From Zygnema cylindricum (lineage: Eukaryota > Streptophyta > Zygnematophyceae > Zygnematales > Zygnemataceae): a stretch of 64,000 nucleotides of DNA. The position numbers and the translations under genes were made by a program. The first letter of the stretch is position 1. Every line of letters starts with the position of its first letter. The notes under the pieces were generated by a model. The model ran no database searches, was not told the origin of the DNA, and saw only the letters and a program-made list of their open reading frames with translations. The stretch lies in assembly GCA_037447655.1 (NCBI GenBank), contig JBBHKE010000100.1, positions 12,501-76,500 on the forward strand, given 5' to 3'. Below are positions 56,492 through 64,000 of the stretch, one piece after another.

Positions 56492-56941
56492 AAAATAGTG
56501 AATTCAAACAAAATGGGGAATTAACATCAGAAGTGGAATTTACTGTTGATTTAAAAATTATTGAACTCAGAGAAAAACTGATAAACACTGTTAAGAAAAT
56601 GAGTCTAAGGAAAAAAGTTTATGAGAGCGGGAAAGGTCATAAATTTGGAGGAATATGGAAAATAAGAAAAAATACTAGGAAGAGGAAAGAGCAGCTAAAT
56701 GAAAAGGGGATCACAATGAATATATTGAGAATGCATACACTTAAGGGAAGTGGCAGATTTATGGAAAAATACCAAAAATTAGTGAGAAAAACCACACTTT
56801 ATAGAGGTAATGGGAAGACAAACCATGGAAAAACTACAAAGTCTATGAACTGAACAGGAAATCATAAGAAAACAATAAAAATATACAGATTGCGCAAAAA
56901 CAGTTGGAGAAGAAATATGTTACAAAATTGATCACACTGAA

Positions 56942-56951
56942 NNNNNNNNNN
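56942..56951. other. Run of 10 N (assembly gap)
   Basis: Ten ambiguous bases. Any reading frame crossing it (for instance one spanning 56904-57377) is not real evidence of a protein. Confidence 0.98.
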
Positions 56952-57377
56952 CCCTCTAATTTTCCGGGACGCAAAATCTGCCTCCCTCTTGTCTCGGCTC
57001 GCAAACCGTTGCCCACCATGGCACATTTGGCTTCCGCTCTCCCTGCATTTTCCAGTATCGACCTTAGGGAAGACAATTGCGACTCTCTTTTCCCAGAAAG
57101 GATCCTTCCAGCCACCCCACCTTTGCGAGATAGTTTCAGTGAGCCCGGTTTTCTCATCGACTCGCGTCATCTCTTGGATACCATCCACACCATGGTCTCT
57201 CCACACATTCTCCATGTGGTGGACAACGATACTAACGGGATGTTGAGTTTGCAGAGGGTTTATACATGTACAGGTGGTGATCAAGGGTTCCACATGGAGT
57301 GCCTCTCTTCTCCATTATCTTTCAACCCTGCTGACCATTGCTGCTTTTATATCTGTTCAAGCCCTCAGTTGTGTTGA
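56952..57377 (+). CDS. PHD-finger-like open frame after the gap (5' end unknown)
   Basis: From about 56952 the frame reads SNFPGRKICLPLVSARKPLP, IDSRHLLDTIHTMVSPHIL, then YTCTGGDQGFHMECLSSPL and CCFYICSSPQLC and stops. The order C-x-G-G-D-x-G-F-H-x-x-C-L-x-x-P-L followed by a Cys pair resembles a PHD zinc finger with the N-terminal Cys pair not visible. It ends 27 bp before a G-rich tract and a putative LTR start, so it may be the last ORF of a retroelement or captured host sequence. Confidence 0.5.
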   Translation, partial: PSNFPGRKICLPLVSARKPLPTMAHLASALPAFSSIDLREDNCDSLFPERILPATPPLRDSFSEPGFLIDSRHLLDTIHTMVSPHILHVVDNDTNGMLSLQRVYTCTGGDQGFHMECLSSPLSFNPADHCCFYICSSPQLC

Positions 57378-57393
57378 CCAGCTCCTCTTCAAG

Positions 57394-57419
57394 CTAAGGA
57401 GCTAGGGGGGGGGAATTAT
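57394..57419 (+). other. Polypurine-like tract
   Basis: AAGCTAAGGAGCTAGGGGGG and following G run, then AATTAT|TGGGTCC. Placed as a PPT would be before a 3' LTR. Confidence 0.5.
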
Positions 57420-58583
57420 TGGGTCCACTCACTGTAGGGGAGTATTCTTCCCCTTTTCTCTTTCCACTTCACTCTAGGGGAGTATTCTTCCCCCTCTCTC
57501 TTTGAGTCATTTTCACCTTTATTCCTTCTCATGGTGTATATAGTTTTTGTATTTTCATATTTATGTCCATTTGCATATATGTTCGTATGCATAACTTTGC
57601 AGGTTGTGATGCATGTTCGCTTGTTTGCCTCTCTTCCACGACAGCTGTCATGCCGCATCATGTCGATTGCTCGCGCGCACGATATCATGCCAACACGCAC
57701 GATATTCGGCGCGTGCGCACGATATAATGCACGCACGCGCGATATTATGAATGCACGCGTGGTATTTCTCATGCACGCGCGGTATTTCTCAATCGCGCGC
57801 AATAGTTTTCACGCACGCGTGGTATTTTGCACGCACGCACGGTATTTCGCAAGCACGCGCGATTTAATGCATGCACGCACAATTTGATGCACGCACATTT
57901 GATTTTTGCGTTCGCACGTGCGAGTTTTCGTCGGTTGATTTGTTTATGATGTGAACGCGATTTGCGTTCATGTACAATTAAATACATACTAATTTTGTGC
58001 GCACCTTTTGTTTGTTTCGTTTCAAGGTACACGATTTTGGAGTATCGACGCGGCGCAATTTTCGGGAATATTTCGGGCGATATGTTTCATTTGTGGGATA
58101 TGTTTTGTTTTGTGTGTATGCACGCAATTTTGGGAGTATCGACCCGCGGTATTGTTTGGCGCCGAATCGTGATTTCCGGTAGTATCGACGACGCTTCGAT
58201 ACCTTTTATTTTTTTAAGTCGCGAACCCATGTAGGTTCGCGCATACATGTAGTTAAGGAGGGTTTTTACCCTTTGACGGTGGATTTTGTTAGGCGTACGG
58301 AAGACGATGTTGGCCACCTATTGGACAACATCTTAAGTAGTTTCATGCATGTAAAGTAGACTAGACGTAGGCTAATTTTGCTTAGGCCTTGCGTAGCTCT
58401 TATTTAGCCTAGTTCTCAGACTTACAGAATTTAGCTTTTGGACAAGAATTTTCTCTTGGAAACGAAGCTTTTCTCTTGCTCTCTATCTCACCGATTGCCC
58501 ATGCTTTCTCTTTCTTATTGCTAGCTAGCTATAGTGGCTAGATAGGTTAAGAATATTTGCCTTTGATTCTGCCTCGTTTTTAA
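57420..58583 (+). repeat. Putative LTR of RE9 (right end uncertain)
   Basis: Starts TGGGTCCACTCACTGTAGGG after the PPT-like tract. Contains a 34-bp repeat (ACTGTAGGGGAGTATTCTTC and ACTCTAGGGGAGTATTCTTC) near its start and the 20-bp CACGCGCGATATT array. No second copy in the window, so the right boundary (about AATCCA 58583) is a guess. Confidence 0.45.
57660..57905. repeat. 20-bp tandem repeat, CACGCGCGATATTATGAATG type
   Basis: About twelve units of 20 bp, with a nearly invariant alternating purine-pyrimidine half (CACGCACGCGCG) and a variable T-rich half. Low copy elsewhere in the window. Confidence 0.85.
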
Positions 58584-58880
58584 TCCACATGGCTTCTGCC
58601 AAGTCCGAAATGTTTTCCTGTAAATTTGTCTTTATGGCGATTGGTGGAAAGGATGCTTGAGGTGTGGCATCTTCTGTCATGCTGCGCCGTTCTCCGTACA
58701 GCTGGACGGTTTGTTTGAGTGTATTTATGTGTGTGGTATTTCGGTTATCTTGAGAAAGTGTCATTTTTGGTTAATTCCGATTTTCTTGGTTTTGGTTGGA
58801 AGTGATTATTTTGCTTCGTTGCTTTCCTTTGAGATAACTATTGTAGAGAATACGTGGAAGACCCGAGAGCCTTTTCATGC
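58584..58880. other. No gene recognised
   Basis: Short frames only. Lies between the putative RE9 LTR and the broken end of RE10. Confidence 0.4.
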
Positions 58881-58924
58881 ACGACAGATCCTTTCCCCAT
58901 CGGTTTGCTTCTGCACTTAGAGCT

Positions 58925-59679
58925 TTGATGCTCTTTCCCCCTCTCGTAATCTCAATTGTGTTCTCCTACACAAGTATCATCCGGACCACAGTGTTCCACT
59001 TCCATCAACTATCATTCATTCCTCGTATTCGGTACACTATGTTTTCATGCTAGTTGGGTACCTTCATGATGAGAGAGTTAACTTTCATCTTCATTGTACC
59101 CGTCCACCTAACACTCTCCATCTCTATATACAAACAAGAGAGATCATTACTGTAATATAACATCTTTCCCCCTTTGTAAGTATAATTTCCTAACATTTGT
59201 TCAACCAACTAGAGCTCGTGAAGAACCAGCTCTATAGATTTCCACCAAACTCACCCACAACTCCTCAGCCTTGTTAATGTGAAGGTGGGGAATTGCCAAA
59301 GCCTGATGAGGTGTCTTAGAATGAAGTTTTTGGCAACCATGTTGATTTCTTCCCACGTTTGGGTATCGTTCTCCGGGGTCTTCACGGCCGCCGTTCCGGG
59401 TACCGTGGTAATAGGAGCAATAGGAGTAAGAGGAGTCTCCTTCTATTTCCGCTTTTCGCACACATTGCTGTCCCCATTATCTGCCTCTTCTGCTGCAGCA
59501 GATGCTGCTGTAGAAAATTTTATTCCACCAAACCCTGGTGGAGTTCCTTGAGGTGGACGTTTCACATGTCTTGTGACAATACCCCAATATCGTTTTTCGC
59601 ACAAAGCCAGTGTTATTATGGCTTCCGAATAGATGAACCCAGATCCATGGATTATGGGCACCCTAGAGGGTGGGCCCAT
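58925..59679 (-). pseudogene. RE10 gag
   Basis: 59443-59679 (MGPPSRVPIIHGSGFIYSEA, CEKRYWGIV, TPPGFGG), then 59201-59461 in a shifted frame, then decayed sequence with DYYNDLSCLYIEMES-like and TIEI-like pieces. The ATG at 59679 lies inside the PBS. Confidence 0.8.
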
Positions 59680-59683
59680 AACT

Positions 59684-60693
59684 TGGAATTATGTGTCCTC
59701 CATTGGACTACAGAATTTAAGAAGCCTCAAGGTAGTTTTTAATTAACCCACTTCAGTCACAACCACTGTTGCTCAAGCAGAAAAATTGAAAATCTGACTG
59801 CACCTTTGTGCAGTCTGGACTCGCCCAAGTCTCGAGCCAAAAGCAATCAATGGAAACACCCAACCACACGATTAGTTATGGGTTGGCAAAAATGCCAATT
59901 TATACAAACTCTCAATGAGAGAGGTGACTGTCTACAAAAAGTTTCTAAGTCCTAAACCCCTCTCACAACCCCTATCTTCTATAGTACGATCCAATCAAAT
60001 CACTGTACAGGACCGAAAGGTACTAGGACCGATGTACTTTGTGTACGGCCTGTGTACGACAAGGCTATTGAGTGGATGCCTGTCCACTTTTACCTCGTCC
60101 TTATGTTCTCCGGAATTCTCGCGACCGAATGTTATCTCTCCACGTGTTGCCTAGTCATGCCACGTCGAAAAAACCGCCAAAGTGACCATTCCGGGATTTT
60201 GAAGGCGATATGTGTTGCCGGATCATAAATTTACATTCAATGTTAGCAGCCAAAACAAATGTCTGATTCATTTGTTTCGTGCGAGATCGTGTTTGCACTA
60301 TATATTAGTTGGTTCTATGCCCCTTTATTCGTCTTTCTGTTAATCGGATTCAGGGTCATTACACAGTTTAAATAATTATCACACCCTACGTATCTTAATG
60401 AACTCCTACGACAGATAGGTTAGAGCTGACGGCTACGCCTAGCTCTGTCGGTTGGAGGTTCGAGTCCTTCTGGACTCAACCTTTTGTAAAGAGTGACTTA
60501 AAACACTCTTTAGTCTTGCCTATGGAGCTGAGGCAGCCATGGCTTCACCACTCTCTCTCTCTCTCCTTCAATGACACAACCAGTATAGGGGTTAGAGAGA
60601 AGGGGTGGAGGCAGGCTGCCTGTGTTTTTCTTGTCTTTTTCCGCTAATATATTTAGACCTAGAAAATACCCTAAAAATCTAGTTATTTCAACA
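59684..60693 (-). repeat. RE10 5' LTR
   Basis: TGTTGAAATAACTAG at the start, TTCCA at the end. GTAC cluster about 60003-60060, CACGTG at 60141-60146, tRNA-like cassette on plus 60411-60482. Meets the RE11 LTR head to head. Confidence 0.82.
60411..60482 (+). other. tRNA-like cassette with a perfect B box in the RE10 LTR
   Basis: AGGTTAGAGCTGACGGC resembles the 3' side of a D-arm. GGAGGTTCGAGTCCTTC folds as a 5-bp T stem with the 7-nt loop TTCGAGT and contains GGTTCGAGTCC, a consensus B box. There is no matching acceptor stem. The RE11 LTR has the same cassette inverted at about 60776-60850. Confidence 0.55.
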
Positions 60694-61570
60694 TAGAGAG
60701 GTTGGTTGAGCCATGGCTGCCTTAGCTCCACAAGTAGGACTAAAGAGTGACATAAATCACTCTTAAGAAAACGTTGAGTCTAGCAAGACTCGAACCTCAA
60801 AGCGGCAAAGAGAGGCGTAGCCGTCAGCTCTAACCAGTCTATCGTAGAAGTTTGTTACAATAGATGAGGTGTGATATTCACTTTAGCATTGTTTAGAGGA
60901 TATAGTTTGATTAACAAAATTACAGATAGAATGCATAGAGATTCCTTAAATGTACCGTACGACAAGTCACACACGAAACAAATCAACCGGACATTTGTTT
61001 TGACAACTAATACTGAAAAAGGGTTTGGATCCAAAGGCGCGTATCATCGATGAGATCTCAAAATGACCACTTTGGCGGTTTTTGGGCGTGACGTGACCTG
61101 GCGCCACGTGGTGAGATAATATTGAGAGGCGAGAATCGCGGGAGCATAAGGACAAGTGAAACGAAGACACGCGTCCATCCAATGGCCTTGCCGTACACAG
61201 TCCGTACAGAAAGTACATCGACCGTAGTAGTTTTATGTACTCTTCAATCGTGTGATTCGTTTGTACGTCAGTAGATAGGGGTTGTGAGAGGGGTTTAGGC
61301 CTTAGGGAATTTAGTAGGTAGGCACCTCTCTCTCTTAGAGAGTTTTGTATAAAACTTGGCATCTTTGCCGCCTTATAACTTATCGGTTCGTTGGCCTTTT
61401 TCAATGATTCTCTTTGCTACGAACTCACGAGAGTCCAAACTGCACAAGGGTGCAGCCAGATTGTCAATTTGTTTGCTTGGGCAGCAGTGGTTGTGGCCGA
61501 AAGTGGGTTATTTAAAATCTACCAATAAGCTTCATGAATTCTGTAGTCTAATGGAGGACACAAAATTGCA
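60694..61570 (+). repeat. RE11 5' LTR, first ~170 bp missing
   Basis: Starts inside the LTR (GAGCCATGGCTGCCTTAGCTCC) and ends AAAATTGCA at the PBS. Antisense tRNA-like cassette about 60776-60850 with CGAACCTC. CCACGTGG at 61103-61110. GTAC sites at 61191-61244. Roughly the reverse complement of the adjacent RE10 LTR. Confidence 0.82.
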
Positions 61571-62480
61571 GGTTATGGGCCCACCCTCTAGGGTGCCTAT
61601 CTTCAATGGGTCTGGGTTCATCTATTGGGAAGCCATGATGACACGGGCTTTGTGCAAAAAATGATATTGGGGTATTGTCACTGGACAAGTGAAATGTCCA
61701 CCTCAGAGAACTCTATGAGGGTTAGGTGGAATAAGGTTTTCTATAGCAACATTTGCTACAGCAGAGGAGGTAGATGATGGGGACAACAGTGTGTCCGAAA
61801 AAGGGAAAGAGAAGGAGACAACTCTTACTCCTATTGCCCTTATTACCACGGCACCCTAAGCGGGAGCCGTGAAGACCGCGGAGAACGATACCCAAACGTG
61901 GGAACATATCAACATGGCTGACAAAAATTTCATTGTAAAACACCTTACTCAGGCTTTGGCAACCCCCCACCATCACATTTAGAAGGCCGAGGAGTTGTGG
62001 ATGAGTTTGGTGGAAATCTATAGTGTTGGTACTAGGCATAAGCTCCAGTTGGCTGAACAAAAGTTAGGAAATATACTTACAAAGGGGAAAAGATGTTAGA
62101 CTACTATAATGATCTCTCTTGTTTGTATATGGAGATGGAGAGTGCCGGTTGGAGAGGTACAATGAAGATGAAAGTTAACACTCTCATCATGAAGTTACCT
62201 GACGAGTATGAAAACATAGTGTACCGAGTACAAGAAATGACTGATTGTTTATGGAAGTGGAATATAGTGGTCCGGATGATGCTTGTGTAGGAAAACATAA
62301 TTGAGATTAGGAGAGGGGGAAAGAGCATCCAAGCTCTAGATGCAGCAGTAAACCAGTGGGGGAAGGATCCAAAAAAACCGTACAAAAGAGAGAGAGATCA
62401 GTTTGGAGGACCAAGGCCCCCGAAGGGTCTTTGTCATTTTTGCAAAAAGTCGAGACACTTCATAGGGGATTGTGTCAAGC
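61551..62480 (+). pseudogene. RE11 gag with zinc knuckle
   Basis: The frame enters from the LTR (MEDTKLQVMGPPSRVPIFNG, GFIYWEAMMTRALCKK) to 61664, then decays. 62093-62290 reads MLDYYNDLSCLYMEMESAG and LIMKLPDEYENIVYRVQEM. The zinc knuckle near 62432-62473 reads CHFCKKSRHFIGDC, all four metal ligands kept although Gly is Arg. Confidence 0.8.
61571..61585 (+). other. RE11 PBS (perfect)
   Basis: GGTTATGGGCCCACC at the first base after LTR ...TTGCA. Contains the in-frame ATG at 61575-61577. An upstream in-frame ATG in the LTR gives MEDTKLQV-MGPPSR. Confidence 0.85.
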
Positions 62481-63496
62481 TGTCGAAGTTGAGGCTCCAA
62501 GAGAACCAAGGAGGGGGTTCTTCCAGAGGGAAGAAGAATGCACTTGTGGTCACAAAAGTGAAAGGAGAGACCGAGGACGAGTCCTTTGAGGAGGATGGGG
62601 AGTTTCTTCTTGACGAGAGTGAAGAGGAGAAGGAGATCCCTCGGAAATAGAAATGTGCTCTCGGAGAAATTCGGGAAGCTTCACAAGAAGGATGGATATT
62701 CGACTCAGGAGTATCCATGCATATGTTTCGTGATAAGCACCTCATTATTAAGCTAAAAAAGATCCCTACTTTAGCGATAGAGTATAGGGATGGGAGAGTG
62801 GGTACTATACATCTAATGGGATCGGTAGATCTAAAAGTATTAGTGGAGGGTAAGACATCTGTACTCACCTTCTCAGATGTACTCTACATTCCTTAGCTGA
62901 GTAAAAATCTTGTCTATACAACTGTGTTAGATGACAAAGAGTTTGATACCTTCACAAGAAACGGAGTCTTTACAGCTAAGTATGGGGATGAAGTCTACTT
63001 CACAACAGATAAGGGTAGCCAAGGAATTTTTAGGCTTAAATTGAGCAATGAAAAAAAGAATGCTTACTATGTTGGTGTTCCAAATTTGATGATTTGGCAT
63101 AAGCCGTTCGGGCATGTGCAATTTGATAGAATGAGGGAAATGAAGAAGCTTGGTGTAGTAGAAGGCATTCACTTTGGGGACAATGAAATGGTGGATGATT
63201 TCTGTGGTTGTGCCCAAGGTAAGGCTCACACACTTCCCTTTCCCAAAGGCGCCACATATAGGGGTGAGAAAGTACTAGATTTGGTCCACACAGATATCTC
63301 GGGACCTGCAAAAGCACCTTCGGTCGGAGGGAATAGGTTTATGTTGACAATAACTGATAACTGGTCAAGATACTCCAGAGTCTACTTCCTGAAAACAAAG
63401 TCTGAAATACCAACTTACTTCAAAGAATATAAAGCCTGGAGTGAGAAGTTTTATGGAACCCACATTAAGAGAATAAGGAGTGATAATGGGGGGTAA
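62480..63496 (+). pseudogene. RE11 protease and integrase
   Basis: Protease WIFDSGVSMHMFRDKH near 62695-62740. A TAG at about 62896 splits off 62924-63496: MLDDKEFDTFTRNGVFTAKY, GVPNLMIWHKPFGHVQFDRM, DFCGCAQGKAHTLPFPK, LVHTDISGPAKAPSVGG, TITDNWSRYSRVYFLKT, RIRSDNGG then TAA in place of Glu. So the zinc site and two catalytic Asp are present but the frame is broken before the Glu. Confidence 0.87.
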
Positions 63497-64000
63497 TATA
63501 CCGCGAACCAGTTTGAGGAATACTTTAGAGATGAGGGAGTTCAGCACCTGAAAATTGTACCATATAACCCAAAACAAAATGGGGAACCTGAGAGATTGTG
63601 TAAGCAGTATGTTGGCAGACAAAAAAATAGGAAAGAGATTTTGGGCAAAAGCCATGAACTGTGCCAACTACATTACGAAAGGGTCCTTACCTCAACCGTA
63701 AAACAAATGACACCTTATGAAAGATGGGTTGGAAGGAAACTACATATATCTCACCTTAAAGTATTCGGTAGTCAAGTTTACAGTCTTGACACGGATAGGA
63801 AAAACTTAAAACTAGATGCTAAGGGAAAACCTGGATACTTTGTAGGATATGATGAAGATGTCAAAGGATATAGAGTCTATAACTTAGCAAAGAAAGATAT
63901 CATACTCGTCAAACACCTAGTTTTCATGGATGAAGAGAAGTCATTTGACCCCTTCAAATATACGAAGAAGATAAGAATCAGATTTGAGTTTGAAAGTGAG
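63497..64000 (+). pseudogene. RE11 integrase C-terminal region
   Basis: Readable pieces across frames: YFRDEGVQHLKIVPYNPKQN, MNCANYITKGSL, TPYERWVGRKLHISHLKVFG, KPGYFVGYDEDVKGYRVYN, DPFKYTKK. Continues past the window. Confidence 0.82.

Larger units (their letters stand above)
54770..56941 (+). mobile_element. RE8: copia element of a second family, cut by the assembly gap
   Basis: LTR about 54770-55236, PBS 55237-55250, gag 55241-55870, a damaged zinc knuckle and two acidic/basic frames up to the N run. Upstream boundary estimated from similarity to 16900-17371. Confidence 0.75.
58880..60693 (-). mobile_element. RE10: 5' end of a copia element
   Basis: 5' LTR 59684-60693, PBS AGTTATGGGCCCACC (one mismatch, 59669-59683) and gag down to about 58880, where homology stops. 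Its gag is closest to RE11 (CEKRYWGIVTRHVKRPP, HLHINKAEELWVSLVEIYRA). Confidence 0.8.
60694..64000 (+). mobile_element. RE11: copia element running off the right edge
   Basis: 5'-truncated LTR 60694-61570, perfect PBS, gag, zinc knuckle, protease, integrase and linker to 64000. Several stops and frameshifts. RT and the rest are outside the window. Confidence 0.85.

Noticed and set aside
57660-57905. CRISPR-like array
   Set aside because: Contiguous 20-bp units without spacers in a plant nuclear genome; it is a minisatellite.
60411-60482. A true tRNA gene
   Set aside because: T-arm and B box are good but there is no matching acceptor stem or convincing anticodon arm, and the sequence is a conserved part of an LTR.

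Overview
This is nuclear DNA of a plant, not of a prokaryote. It carries two spliced genes with GT-AG introns, of families characteristic of plants: an APX6-type class I haem peroxidase with plastid targeting, and an XEG113-type Golgi arabinosyltransferase of family GT77. The rest is mostly decayed Ty1/copia retrotransposons, small inverted-repeat DNA transposons and microsatellites. The exact lineage cannot be read from the sequence. A run of 10 N at 56942-56951 marks an assembly join, so linkage across it is not assured.

Positions 1-13,600 are the low-copy part. Two genes lie head to tail on the minus strand. The APX6-like gene has coding exons at 3117-3408, 2402-2513, 1381-1508 and 654-724 and runs off the left edge. 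The XEG113-like gene has ten recognisable coding exons between 13559 and 4319. All exon phases agree in both models. Their introns are packed with GA/CT microsatellites, a 26-base G run, trinucleotide repeats and small transposons. The C-terminal exon of the XEG113-like gene was not found, and degenerate copies of the 3' edges of its exons 9 and 10 lie just downstream of those exons.

Positions 13,600-18,680 hold no recognisable gene. They contain foldback/MITE elements (one with a hAT-like element nested inside it) and old LTR fragments.

Positions 18,688-64,000 are a graveyard of copia elements. RE1 (18688-24453, minus) is complete at its ends, with two ~1.05-kb LTRs, a perfect TACAT target duplication, a PBS and a PPT; it has a 652-codon gag-protease-integrase ORF but has lost its RT core. 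RE2 (29086-32396, minus), RE3 (32470-36335, plus), RE4 (36820-42024, plus), RE5 (42025-48015, minus), RE6 (48016-50870, minus), RE10 (about 58880-60693, minus) and RE11 (60694 to the right edge, plus) are truncated or recombined relatives. RE7 (gag at 51787-53520) and RE8 (54770-56941) belong to two other copia families. RE9 (56952 to about 58583) is an unclassified element end after the gap.

The most interesting pattern is shared by all three copia families. The LTR is followed immediately by a primer-binding site (GGTTATGGGCCCACC or a close variant) complementary to the anticodon arm, not the 3' end, of plant initiator tRNA-Met. The gag reading frame runs through this site, so the PBS contains an in-frame ATG. 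The LTRs of the main family also carry an antisense tRNA-like A/B-box cassette and a dense, conserved cluster of GTAC motifs.
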